Source of the DNA: Ligilactobacillus sp. WC1T17
Lineage (GTDB): Bacteria > Bacillota > Bacilli > Lactobacillales > Lactobacillaceae
DNA: 64,000 nt
Reading direction: 5' to 3'
Assembly: GCA_900110005.1 (NCBI GenBank)
Contig: FOCC01000007.1
Span: 1 to 64,000, forward strand
This document shows, one piece after another, positions 18,090 to 26,228 of the stretch (position 1 is its first letter; each line of letters opens with the position of its first letter). The notes beneath the pieces were generated by a model. The model saw only the letters and a program-made list of their open reading frames with translations. It was not told the origin of the DNA and searched no databases. The position numbers and the translations under genes were made by a program.

Positions 18090-19124
18090 TTAATTTTCTT
18101 TAGCATGTCCGATTAATTCAGACTTGCTGTCACGTCCCATTAACTGGGCAATTTCACTTCTAATGTCGGCATTTTTGAATAAGACATTGTAAATAGCTGT
18201 GGTAATTGGCATATCAATATGTTCTTGTTGCGCTAATTGGTAAGCTGCTTCACACGTATTGATACCTTCAATAACCATTCCCATATCTTTGATAACTTGA
18301 TCCAAAGGCTTGCCTTGACCCAAAGCATCACCGCACCGCCAGTTACGGGAGTGAACTGATGTACAAGTAACAATCAAATCACCTACACCAGAAAGGCCCA
18401 TGAATGTCAATGGCTTAGCACCAAATGACATTCCTAAGCGGGCAATTTCTGCCAAGCCCCGCGTCATCAACGCTGCCTTAGCGTCATCACCGTAACCTAA
18501 ACCATGTAAAGCACCAGCACCAATGGCAATCACATTTTTAAAGGCTGCTCCGGTTTCAACCCCGATAACATCATCATTTGTATAAATTCTAAGATAGTTG
18601 TTAGAGAATAAATCTTGCACATATTCAGCGTCAGCTAAATTTTTTGAAGCGGCGGTAATTAAAGTAATATCTTTGCGAGCTACTTCTTCTGCATGGCTAG
18701 GCCCGGATAAAACAACCATGCCCCGCGCACATTCAGTGGTTAATTCTTCCATAATGATTTGTGAAATCCGCTTATGTGTGTTAATTTCCAAACCCTTGCT
18801 GGCGTGAATAATCAATGGCTTTTGACCTGTCTTTTGCAAAACTTCTTTTAATTGGCCAGCCACTAACCGAATAACTTTTGTGGGAACTACAAATAAAATT
18901 GCACTAGCATCCTTTACAGCAGCTTCCAAATCGGTTGTTGTGTGAAGTGATTCAGGATATTTAAATCCTGGCATATAGTGTTCATTTGTATGTTGTTCAT
19001 TAAGTTCATCTGCTTGAGCTTGAACATTTGTATAAAGTTCGACATTATGGCCGTTTTCAATTAAAACAGTTGCAAGGGTACTACCCCAAGAACCGGCACC
19101 TAAAACCGCAATCTTTTCTGTCAT
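18090..19124 (-). CDS. gpsA: Glycerol-3-phosphate dehydrogenase [NAD(P)+]
   Basis: A 344-residue cytosolic enzyme that reduces dihydroxyacetone phosphate to sn-glycerol-3-phosphate, the backbone for phospholipids and the supply of glycerol-phosphate for LTA. The N-terminal Rossmann motif GAGSWGSTLA and the active-site lysine in GAAFKNVIAIGAG are present. Family length is normal. No nearby partner gene. It is preceded by the terminator of the Ntdp-type gene. Confidence 0.96.
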   Translation of the reverse strand: MTEKIAVLGAGSWGSTLATVLIENGHNVELYTNVQAQADELNEQHTNEHYMPGFKYPESLHTTTDLEAAVKDASAILFVVPTKVIRLVAGQLKEVLQKTGQKPLIIHASKGLEINTHKRISQIIMEELTTECARGMVVLSGPSHAEEVARKDITLITAASKNLADAEYVQDLFSNNYLRIYTNDDVIGVETGAAFKNVIAIGAGALHGLGYGDDAKAALMTRGLAEIARLGMSFGAKPLTFMGLSGVGDLIVTCTSVHSRNWRCGDALGQGKPLDQVIKDMGMVIEGINTCEAAYQLAQQEHIDMPITTAIYNVLFKNADIRSEIAQLMGRDSKSELIGHAKEN

Positions 19125-19204
19125 TTTCTACATTCCTTACTCTTTAATTTGTTTCCATACCATTTTTTAAAGTAACACAAGTCTTCAAAAAAGGCAAATT
19201 AACC

Positions 19205-19227
19205 AAAAAAGGAAGCGTCACACTTCC
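19205..19227 (-). terminator. Terminator of the Ntdp-type gene
   Basis: Stem GGAAG with CTTCC (19211-19227) followed by TTTTTT on the minus strand, directly behind the stop. Confidence 0.75.
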
Positions 19228-19773
19228 CTATTGTCTTCTTGATAATTCTAAATAGCGATTATACCATATTTCCACGTATTCTTTGGAAAAAGGCCCCTTT
19301 TGATTGTTAATCCAGTCTACCAAAGTCATGACATTATGCTTTAAAATTTTATCTGTTTGAGCTGAATAACCCCATTTTTTGCCATGTTCTTCATATTCGT
19401 CGACATCTAACAATCTTTTTTCACCATTGGCAAAAACTTTAACATCTAAATCATAATCAATATACTTTAAAGCTTCCTTGTCTAACACAGCTGGTGAGGC
19501 CAAATTGCAATAGTATGAGACACCGTTATCACGAATCATCGTTACAATATTAAACCAATAATGCTTATGAAAATACATTAAAGCAGGTTCCCGGGTAACC
19601 CATCTCCTACCATCTGATTCTGTAACTAGCGTATGATCATTGCAGCCAATCAGTGCATTTTCACTTGTCTTAAGTACCATGGTATCGCGCCACGTACGGT
19701 GCAAACTGCCATCATGCTTATAGCTTTTAATCGTGACAAATTCACCCTCGCGTGGTCCTTGTGCATGCCGCAT
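19228..19773 (-). CDS. Nucleoside tri-/diphosphatase (Ntdp, DUF402)
   Basis: A 181-residue protein of the DUF402 family, very similar in layout to the staphylococcal nucleoside tri- and diphosphatase Ntdp. Shared motifs are [28 protein letters not shown] and [11 protein letters not shown]. The acidic residues in these blocks bind the metal. It hydrolyses nucleotides in the cytosol, and the physiological substrate is unclear. The ribosome site before the ATG is weak (GAAAGCTGGG), but the length agrees with relatives. Confidence 0.85.
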   Translation of the reverse strand: MRHAQGPREGEFVTIKSYKHDGSLHRTWRDTMVLKTSENALIGCNDHTLVTESDGRRWVTREPALMYFHKHYWFNIVTMIRDNGVSYYCNLASPAVLDKEALKYIDYDLDVKVFANGEKRLLDVDEYEEHGKKWGYSAQTDKILKHNVMTLVDWINNQKGPFSKEYVEIWYNRYLELSRRQ

Positions 19774-19842
19774 TTTATCCCAGCTTTCTTGCTTTTTTCT
19801 TAGCCTTATTATATCAATAAATAAGTCCTTTTGCCTAAAAAA

Positions 19843-21231
19843 CTACTTTAACTTAAGTTTTACTACAGCTTCTGTTCGAGCCGTTTGCGGAAACATATCG
19901 ATAGGTTGGATATATTCAACGTGATATTTTTGGGTCAAAAGGCATAAATCCCGTGCCAGTGTCGACGGATTGCAGGAAACATAAACAAATTTAGCTGGCT
20001 CTTCCGCTAAAATTTGCTTAATAGTTTCATCATCTAAACCGGTCCGCGGCGGATCAACTACCAAGGCATTAAAACTTTTGCCTGCTTTTTTCCATTTGGC
20101 AAAGACTTTTTTAGCGTCGCCTACCTCATATTGTGCATTATCAATCTGTGATTTGCGCGCATTATTTCGAGCATCGGCAATTGCTTCTGGAATAACATCC
20201 ATTCCTAAAATTTCTTTGGCCTCTTGTCCGCAATAAAGGCCGATGGTTCCGACCCCGCAATAAGCATCAACCAAAGTATCATTGTGATCTAAGGCTAAAG
20301 CTTTTTTGACTTCATCATACATCACCTTTGTCTGCTTAGGATTCATTTGGAAAAAGGCGCGAGCTGATAGTTCAAAGGAAACATTGCCCAGGCTTTCCAC
20401 AATATAATCTTGGCCGAATAAATTATGCGTTTCTTCTCCAAAAATCAAAGATGATTTTTCCGGATGATAATTTTGCATAATCGAAACAACCTCAGGTAAG
20501 GCATTGTGAATGTCAAAAACTAAATCCATCACATGCGGAATCCTTTTTTCATGAGTCACTAAAACCAGCTGTGCCTGCTTAGCAGCAAATGATTCTCTAA
20601 CTACCAATGTGCGGATTACGCCTTGATTTTTATGTTCATCATAAGCTGGGATGTGCCATTTTTCCAATAATTTCAAAGTCGTCCGAATCACTTTCATGGT
20701 CAAGTTACCTTGGGTCGCAAACGTCGGCAAATCAACCAAAAAATGGCTTTCAGGCTTATATAAACCTGCAATTAACTGGCCGGACTTAGCTTTTTTGACT
20801 TGAAAAGCCGCTTTATTTCGATAATGGTATGGATCAGCCATCCCCAACGTTGCTTTTAAATCCATCTTTTTAAACCCAGCCGGCTTGAATTTTTCCAATG
20901 CCTGTTTAATGACATCCCGTTTAAATTCCAACTGTGCCGGATAAGCTAAATGTTCTAATTCAATGCCGCCAACATCATAAGGATCTCTTTTTTCAACCCG
21001 ATCCGGGGAAGCTTTTTTAACTTGAAGCAAAGTGGCCTTGGCATAATTTTTCTTAGCCTCAGTAATCTTGGCTTTGACAAATTCATTCGGCAAAGCTTGC
21101 GGAATAAAGACAATCTTTCTTTTGTAATAGCCGATTCCTTCGCCGTTAATGCCTAAACGCTTAATCGTAACATAAATAATTTGGCCTTCTTTAAGACGGA
21201 CGGGCGCGTTTTTTTGTTTATTTTGCTGCAT
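19843..21231 (-). CDS. RNA (uracil-5-)-methyltransferase, RlmCD/TrmA type, lacking Fe-S cysteines
   Basis: A 462-residue SAM-dependent enzyme that methylates uridines in 23S rRNA (RlmCD-like). Residues 1-70 form a TRAM RNA-binding domain. The C-terminal methyltransferase has AYCGVGTIGLYCG (SAM site), DPPRTGL and the catalytic cysteine in YVSCNPSTLARD. The segment at 82-95 that normally carries the CxxC of the 4Fe-4S cluster reads RDPYDVGGIELEHL, so those cysteines are gone. Target site cannot be read from sequence. Confidence 0.88.
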   Translation of the reverse strand: MQQNKQKNAPVRLKEGQIIYVTIKRLGINGEGIGYYKRKIVFIPQALPNEFVKAKITEAKKNYAKATLLQVKKASPDRVEKRDPYDVGGIELEHLAYPAQLEFKRDVIKQALEKFKPAGFKKMDLKATLGMADPYHYRNKAAFQVKKAKSGQLIAGLYKPESHFLVDLPTFATQGNLTMKVIRTTLKLLEKWHIPAYDEHKNQGVIRTLVVRESFAAKQAQLVLVTHEKRIPHVMDLVFDIHNALPEVVSIMQNYHPEKSSLIFGEETHNLFGQDYIVESLGNVSFELSARAFFQMNPKQTKVMYDEVKKALALDHNDTLVDAYCGVGTIGLYCGQEAKEILGMDVIPEAIADARNNARKSQIDNAQYEVGDAKKVFAKWKKAGKSFNALVVDPPRTGLDDETIKQILAEEPAKFVYVSCNPSTLARDLCLLTQKYHVEYIQPIDMFPQTARTEAVVKLKLK

Positions 21232-21340
21232 AATGCTGTCCTTTCGCTAAAGATATCTAAGTCATTATAGCATACTATTTGAACCATTGACGCGAATGTA
21301 TTTTCGCTTTAGAATTAAAAAAGAAAAAAGGAGATTTTTT

Positions 21341-22153
21341 ATGAAACAAAAAATTACCGCGATTAAAGCTCAGCAGAAAAATAAGAACCGTTATAACATT
21401 TTTTTAGACGGCACCTATGCTTTTTCAGTGTCGGAAGATACTCTGATTAAATACCGGCTACTCAAAGGACGCGAACTGGATAAAGCTGACTTGGAAGCTA
21501 TTTTTAAAGCTGATGACTTAGCCAAGGCTCTCGATTTCGCCTTGAACTACCTCAGTTATTCTTTGAGAACTGTTGCTGAAACGAAAAAGAAATTAGCCTC
21601 CTTAGACCTCGATGATGATCAAATAGAGCAAGTTTTACAAAAGCTGGCGCAAATGCACTTGCTCGATGACTTGGCTTATGCCAAAAGCTATACACGCACC
21701 ATTGCTAAAACAAGTACAAATGGTCCTTTAAAAATTGCCTTGGCTCTCAAAAAAAAGGGCGTAAGTGCTAACGATATTGAAGATGGCCTCATGGAATACA
21801 CCCCTGAAATGCAAAGAGTCAACGCCACCAAAGCCGCCAAAAAAGTCTTAAAAGCCGGTCAAAAACTTTCTTTTAACAAAACCATGCAAAAAATAACGCA
21901 AACCTTAATGCAAAAAGGTTTTTCAACTGATATTATTGCCCAAGTAAAAAAACAATTGGACTACCAAAAAGATGAAGAAGATGAATTAAGTGCTCTGCAA
22001 ACTCAAGCCGAAAAGCTATGGCATAAAAATCAGCGGCTAGACCCCGTCAAAAGAAAGCTTAAAGTCAAAACAGCCCTTTTTCGCCAAGGCTTTTCACTAA
22101 CTGATTGTGATCATATTTTAAATGAACTAATTCAAAAAGACGAAGTCGACTAG
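21341..22153 (+). CDS. recX: Regulatory protein RecX
   Basis: A 270-residue helical protein that modulates RecA filaments. The long form typical of Firmicutes has repeated three-helix motifs, and the YAKSYTR and LKKKGVS blocks of the family are visible. The ATG at 21341 follows AAAAGGAG by seven bases. An in-frame start at 21287 has no ribosome site. It is divergent from the rRNA methyltransferase and convergent with the YihY gene, with which its stop codon overlaps. Confidence 0.85.
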   Translation: MKQKITAIKAQQKNKNRYNIFLDGTYAFSVSEDTLIKYRLLKGRELDKADLEAIFKADDLAKALDFALNYLSYSLRTVAETKKKLASLDLDDDQIEQVLQKLAQMHLLDDLAYAKSYTRTIAKTSTNGPLKIALALKKKGVSANDIEDGLMEYTPEMQRVNATKAAKKVLKAGQKLSFNKTMQKITQTLMQKGFSTDIIAQVKKQLDYQKDEEDELSALQTQAEKLWHKNQRLDPVKRKLKVKTALFRQGFSLTDCDHILNELIQKDEVD

Positions 22154-22166
22154 GACTTCGTCTTTT
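22135..22166. terminator. Bidirectional terminator made from the ends of two genes
   Basis: A 13-base perfect stem (22135-22147 with 22154-22166) and a GACTAG loop. The loop contains both opposing TAG stop codons, and each arm is coding sequence of one of the genes. A and T runs on the two sides allow termination on both strands. Confidence 0.8.
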
Positions 22167-23061
22167 GGTTTATTTTTTCAAATAGTCGCTGGCTATAGGT
22201 CGTAATCGGATTAAATTTGGGGACAATCTGCCGGTAGATCATTTGTTCAAAGGCTGCATTAATAACACCACCAAAAATGATAAACCAACAGGTAAGACTC
22301 AGCCACAGCATCACCACAATAACTGTTCCAATGGCTCCATATCCCAAAAAAGAGCGGGCAAAAAGCTTAACACAAAATGAAAAAACCTGTGTCAAAAGCA
22401 TCCAGCTGCCCGTAGCACAAATGGCGCCTGGAAAAAGGCAGCGCATATGCACTTTAGCATTTGGAATAAACCAATAAATCATCAGCATTATCAAGAAAAT
22501 ACCTATCACCGTTGTCGGCCATTTAACCTGCTCAAAGGTCTCAAGCCAACTTTGCGGCAGGTTTAACAAGGGTGTAACATAAGCCAACGCTTCCTGGCCG
22601 AAGCCGTAAATAATAAAGAACAACACAAAACAAAGGCCAAAAAAGCCCGTAAAAATAAAAGCCAAAAGACGCCGCGACAAAATATCCTGGCTATCAGCTA
22701 CTCTGTAAGCCATATTTAAAACCCTTTTCATGGAATTAAAACCACGGCTGGCAGCCCAAACAGATAAAACCCCTGAAATTGAAGCTGCTTGCCCTGATGA
22801 GCCTTTGGTCAAATATTCAACAACATAAGGTTTTAAGGTCACATACACCGAATGCGGCAAGGCCATTTTAATGTAAGGCATAATAACATCCGGTTCTAAA
22901 TGAAGCAAAGGCAACAAGTTGCCTACAAAGATCATCAGAGGGAACAAAGCCATTAAAGTATAATAAGCAATGACAATCGCTTCATTATTAATATTGGCTT
23001 CATAAGATCTTTTAAAAACGTCCAATAAAAAAAGGCGCACACGCTTTAGTTCCTTATTCAA
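22150..23061 (-). CDS. YihY/UPF0761 family membrane protein
   Basis: A 303-residue integral membrane protein with about six segments of the YihY family (once annotated ribonuclease BN, not supported today). The conserved YYTLMALFPLMIF and ASRGFNSMKRVLN blocks are present. The start is TTG at 23061, preceded by AAGGGGG about nine bases upstream. It follows the LysM protein gene by 17 bases and is probably cotranscribed with it. Function unknown, perhaps envelope-related. Confidence 0.85.
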   Translation of the reverse strand: MNKELKRVRLFLLDVFKRSYEANINNEAIVIAYYTLMALFPLMIFVGNLLPLLHLEPDVIMPYIKMALPHSVYVTLKPYVVEYLTKGSSGQAASISGVLSVWAASRGFNSMKRVLNMAYRVADSQDILSRRLLAFIFTGFFGLCFVLFFIIYGFGQEALAYVTPLLNLPQSWLETFEQVKWPTTVIGIFLIMLMIYWFIPNAKVHMRCLFPGAICATGSWMLLTQVFSFCVKLFARSFLGYGAIGTVIVVMLWLSLTCWFIIFGGVINAAFEQMIYRQIVPKFNPITTYSQRLFEKINQKTKS

Positions 23062-23078
23062 GTGTCTGCGCCCCCTTA

Positions 23079-23636
23079 TTAATTCTTATCCGTGCTACTG
23101 CTACCTGCATCAGAAGAAGCCGAACTGGCATTGCTGGCTGAAGTAGCTGGCACTTTTAAAACTTGGCCTTCACTGATGGTTGCTGAATCTAAATCGTTAA
23201 GATCCATTAAAGTGGAAGTCGTCGTATGATATTTACTTGCAATGGTTGATAAATAATCGCCTGACTTCACTGTATATGTACTATAATCACTTTGGCTTTG
23301 AGCCGAACTCGAACTGGCACTAGCACTTGAACTGGCACTTGAGCTCGAACTAAGCTTGCTACTTGAAGAAGCCGACTTTGAACTGGCTTTTTTAGTCTTG
23401 CTGGAGCTGCTTGCTTCATGGTATACACCATATTTTTCACGCGCAATCGATTGCTGTTTTTTGTACTCGCTTTTTTGAATGGCCGCATTATCTCCCATTG
23501 CTAAAGCGATTTTATCTTGTCCAAAATCACTCTTAAAAAATAAGATTAGCACTAAAGCAAGAACAACAACTGCTAAAGTTATGGATAAAAGTTTGATAAC
23601 GTTTTTTTTGTGATGATGTTTGGTATGTTCAGCCAC
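23079..23636 (-). CDS. LysM-domain membrane-anchored protein with Ser-rich linker
   Basis: A 185-residue protein: a basic N-terminus (HTKHHHKKN), one membrane segment (about 14-37), an external stretch, a serine/alanine-rich linker (about 80-118) and a LysM domain (SDYSTYTVKSGDYLSTIASKYH onward) that should bind peptidoglycan. The N-terminal segment is probably an uncleaved anchor. GTG at 23636 is chosen because GGGGGGA sits eight bases before it. The ATG at 23651 overlaps that site. Likely an envelope protein of the same operon as the YihY gene. Confidence 0.8.
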   Translation of the reverse strand: MAEHTKHHHKKNVIKLLSITLAVVVLALVLILFFKSDFGQDKIALAMGDNAAIQKSEYKKQQSIAREKYGVYHEASSSSKTKKASSKSASSSSKLSSSSSASSSASASSSSAQSQSDYSTYTVKSGDYLSTIASKYHTTTSTLMDLNDLDSATISEGQVLKVPATSASNASSASSDAGSSSTDKN

Positions 23637-23717
23637 AATTCGTCCCCCCATTATGTCATTTTAGCGAAGCTTTCTTTACTATCATACTATAAAAAAAATA
23701 TTTTGTGTACTAAAAAT

Positions 23718-23745
23718 AAAAAAAGCTAGGAAAAATCCTAGCTTT
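23718..23745 (-). terminator. Terminator of galU
   Basis: Ten-base stem AAAGCTAGGA with TCCTAGCTTT and a T tail on the minus strand. Confidence 0.85.
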
Positions 23746-23748
23746 AAT

Positions 23749-24633
23749 TTATTTCAGCTTTTTAGCCAAATCTTTGATATATTGCTTCAAATCGTCTTTA
23801 ACTTCTGGATGACGCAAACCAAATTCAATTGAAGTCTTAAGATAACCAAACTTATAGCCGACATCATAACGCTGACCTTTAAATTCGTGAGCAAAAACTC
23901 TTTGAATCTTATTTAAGCGGTCAATGGCATCCGTCAATTGAATTTCATTACCAGCACCTGGTTTTTGTGTTTCCAGCATATCAAAAATTTCTGGAGTTAA
24001 CAAATAGCGGCCGATGATTGCTAAATCAGATGGGGCTTTGTCAACGGCAGGTTTTTCGACAAATTGTTTAACATCAAAAAGTCCTGGACGTGTTTCAGCA
24101 GCTGGGTCGATAACCCCATACTTATTAACTTCTTCATGCGGCACTTTCATAACCGCTAAAGTAGAAGCATGTGTTTCAGCGTAGCGATCCATCAATTGTT
24201 TAGTCAAAGGAACCTTATCTTCCATCAAGTCATCGCCCAACATGACCACAAATGGTTCGTCGCCAACAAAATCTTTAGCCATCAAAACCGCATCACCTAA
24301 CCCACGTGGATGGGATTGGCGGATAAAGTAAAGGTTGATATCCGTTGTTTGTTGAACTAAACGCAACAATTCGGTTTTACCTTTTTCCTTTAAGTTTTGT
24401 TCCAATTCAGGCACAGAATCAAAGTGGTCTTCAATGGGGCGCTTCCCCTTACCGGTAACAACTAAAATATCTTCAATACCGGATTTCTTAGCCTCTTCAA
24501 CAATATATTGAATCGTCGGTTTATCGATAATCGGAAGCATTTCTTTGGCCAAGGCCTTTGTAGCAGGTAAAAAGCGTGTACCTAAGCCAGCTGCAGGGAT
24601 GACAGCTTTTCTTACTCTTTTTTGGTTTTCCAT
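23749..24633 (-). CDS. galU: UTP-glucose-1-phosphate uridylyltransferase
   Basis: A 294-residue nucleotidyltransferase that makes UDP-glucose, the donor for the LTA glycolipid and for other surface polymers. Nucleotide-binding motif [19 protein letters not shown] at the N-terminus, [16 protein letters not shown] and [10 protein letters not shown] further on, all typical. AAGGGG precedes the ATG. Monocistronic, with a promoter overlapped by a palindrome. Confidence 0.96.
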   Translation of the reverse strand: MENQKRVRKAVIPAAGLGTRFLPATKALAKEMLPIIDKPTIQYIVEEAKKSGIEDILVVTGKGKRPIEDHFDSVPELEQNLKEKGKTELLRLVQQTTDINLYFIRQSHPRGLGDAVLMAKDFVGDEPFVVMLGDDLMEDKVPLTKQLMDRYAETHASTLAVMKVPHEEVNKYGVIDPAAETRPGLFDVKQFVEKPAVDKAPSDLAIIGRYLLTPEIFDMLETQKPGAGNEIQLTDAIDRLNKIQRVFAHEFKGQRYDVGYKFGYLKTSIEFGLRHPEVKDDLKQYIKDLAKKLK

Positions 24634-24687
24634 AAGTAAACCCCTTTTAAAATTAATTTACGTCAACCTGATACAGATTGAACATCT

Positions 24688-24722
24688 AATATAGATTATA
24701 TCATTATAATCTATATTTACAA
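24688..24722 (-). promoter_or_regulatory. galU promoter overlapped by a 13-base palindrome
   Basis: Minus strand: -35 TTGTAA at 24722-24717, 16-base spacer, -10 TATAAT at 24700-24695 (extended, TGA before it). A perfect inverted repeat, 24688-24700 with 24705-24717 and a four-base centre, covers the -10 and the spacer and touches the -35. That is an operator-like placement. Confidence 0.65.
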
Positions 24723-24795
24723 GCTAATTCGTAATTTTTTAAGCAAATGCTTAAACAAACTTAAAAATACTCCTTGCTTAGCATTAAAATGCTTA

Positions 24796-25593
24796 TTATT
24801 TGTGAAAATGGTACAAATACTTAGCATCCAATTCCGGATCTTGTGATGTTAAAATCTTAGGACCATCCTTAGTAATCACAATAGTATGTTCAAATTGGCA
24901 AGAAAGGCTGCCATCAGCTGTACGAGCAGTCCAGCCGTTAGGGTCATCCATTACTGCTTCCCAAGTTCCCATGTTAATCATAGGTTCAATCGTGATTGTC
25001 ATCCCCTCACGCAAGCGGACACCTTTGCCTTTTTCACCATAGTGGGGGACGCTTGGACTTTCATGCATAGTCGGTCCAATACCATGGCCGATAAATTCAC
25101 GGACATCACCATAGCCATTTTCATCTTCGGTGTAATGCTGAATAGCAGCCCCAATATCGCCAATACGGTTGCCTACTTGAGCTTGTTCAATGCCAAGATA
25201 CATCGCTTTTTTAGTGACTTCCATGAGACGGTCAATTTCTGGAGTTGATTTGCCAACCACATATGACCAGCAAGAATCGCTCATTGCACCATGATAGTTA
25301 ACAACTGTATCAACTTTAACTAAGTCACCATCTTTTAAAATAAGCCCTTTGCGGGGAAAACCATGGCAGATTTCATCATTGACACTGACACAAGTAGCAT
25401 ACTTGTAGCCTTCAAAACCAATTTGTTCAGCAATGGCTCCATGTTCTTTAAAATATTTGCGGGCAAATTTTTCAATTTCCCAGCTTGAAATACCCGGTTT
25501 GATAATATCGCGCAAACCAATGTGCATCCCAGCTAAAATAGCGCCGGATTTGGCCATTTCTTCAATTTCACGCGGTGATTTTAAGGTAATCAT
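24796..25593 (-). CDS. map: Methionine aminopeptidase, type I
   Basis: A 265-residue metalloprotease that removes the initiator methionine from nascent proteins. The five metal ligands can be placed: two Asp in VDTVVNYHGAMSDSCW, His in GHGIGP, Glu in TIEPMI and Glu in FEHTIV. The ATG at 25593 has GGAGG upstream, and the longer reading starts inside that site. Essential housekeeping gene, single unit, divergent from the flavodoxin gene. Confidence 0.95.
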   Translation of the reverse strand: MITLKSPREIEEMAKSGAILAGMHIGLRDIIKPGISSWEIEKFARKYFKEHGAIAEQIGFEGYKYATCVSVNDEICHGFPRKGLILKDGDLVKVDTVVNYHGAMSDSCWSYVVGKSTPEIDRLMEVTKKAMYLGIEQAQVGNRIGDIGAAIQHYTEDENGYGDVREFIGHGIGPTMHESPSVPHYGEKGKGVRLREGMTITIEPMINMGTWEAVMDDPNGWTARTADGSLSCQFEHTIVITKDGPKILTSQDPELDAKYLYHFHK

Positions 25594-25694
25594 TTTTTTA
25601 GCCTCCAAATTTTTCTAATAACTACTCTATTATAACGCATTCCCTACAGATAGACTTACTTATTTATGATTTAGTACCTTGAAATCAAAATTTC

Positions 25695-25703
25695 TGATAT
25701 AAT
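25695..25703 (+). promoter_or_regulatory. Extended -10 promoter of the flavodoxin gene
   Basis: TGATATAAT (TATAAT at 25698-25703) with a poor -35, TACCTT at 25675-25680. It is 35 bases before the ATG. Confidence 0.55.
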
Positions 25704-25737
25704 TAATTTGTTAATTAAATTGGAAGAAGGTTTTCAT

Positions 25738-26193
25738 ATGGCAACAGCAAAAGTTGTTTTTGCAACAATTACCGGTAATAACGAAGACGTTGCTGATATC
25801 GTCGCACAAGAATTAGAAAAAAAGGGTGTTGATGTTTCTGTTGAAGAAATTTCCCAAGCTGATCCTAGCGATTTTGAAGATGTCGATATCTGCGTTATCT
25901 GTCCTTACACTTATGATGAAGGTGCTTTACCTGATGAAGGTTTAGATTTCTACGATGACTTGGAAGACGTTGATTTAACAGGTAAAATTTATGGGGTTGC
26001 CGGTTCTGGCGATACTTTCTATGGCGAATACTTTGGTGTAGCCATTGATGAGTTCGGCAAGAAATTAGCTGCTTCAGGTGCTACTAAAGGTGCTGAAAAC
26101 GTTAAAATCAATTTAGCTCCCGACAGTGACGAAGATGTTCAAAAACTCGATGCCTTCGCCGATGCTTTAGTTGAAACTTACAATAATAAATAA
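25738..26193 (+). CDS. Flavodoxin
   Basis: A 151-residue FMN electron carrier. The phosphate loop is FATITGNNEDVAD near residue 7. The remaining flavodoxin fold has the PYTYDEGALPDE and AGSGDTFYGEYFG loops that stack on the flavin. Strongly acidic, as expected. ATG at 25738 is preceded by AGAAGG. The reaction partner is not identifiable here. Confidence 0.92.
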   Translation: MATAKVVFATITGNNEDVADIVAQELEKKGVDVSVEEISQADPSDFEDVDICVICPYTYDEGALPDEGLDFYDDLEDVDLTGKIYGVAGSGDTFYGEYFGVAIDEFGKKLAASGATKGAENVKINLAPDSDEDVQKLDAFADALVETYNNK

Positions 26194-26194
26194 C

Positions 26195-26228
26195 AAAAAA
26201 AGAGCTGCTAACTAGCAGCTCTTTTTTT
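26195..26228. terminator. Bidirectional terminator between flavodoxin and YfhO genes
   Basis: Stem AAAAAAAGAGCTGC with its complement and a six-base loop. The last codons of the YfhO gene (stop at 26208) lie inside it. Confidence 0.85.

Noticed and set aside
22150..23061. Ribonuclease BN annotation of the YihY gene
   Set aside because: The YihY family is an integral membrane family, and the nuclease name came from a mistaken gene assignment in E. coli.
24886..25248. 120-residue open frame antisense to map
   Set aside because: Overlaps metal-site coding sequence of map and lacks a ribosome site.
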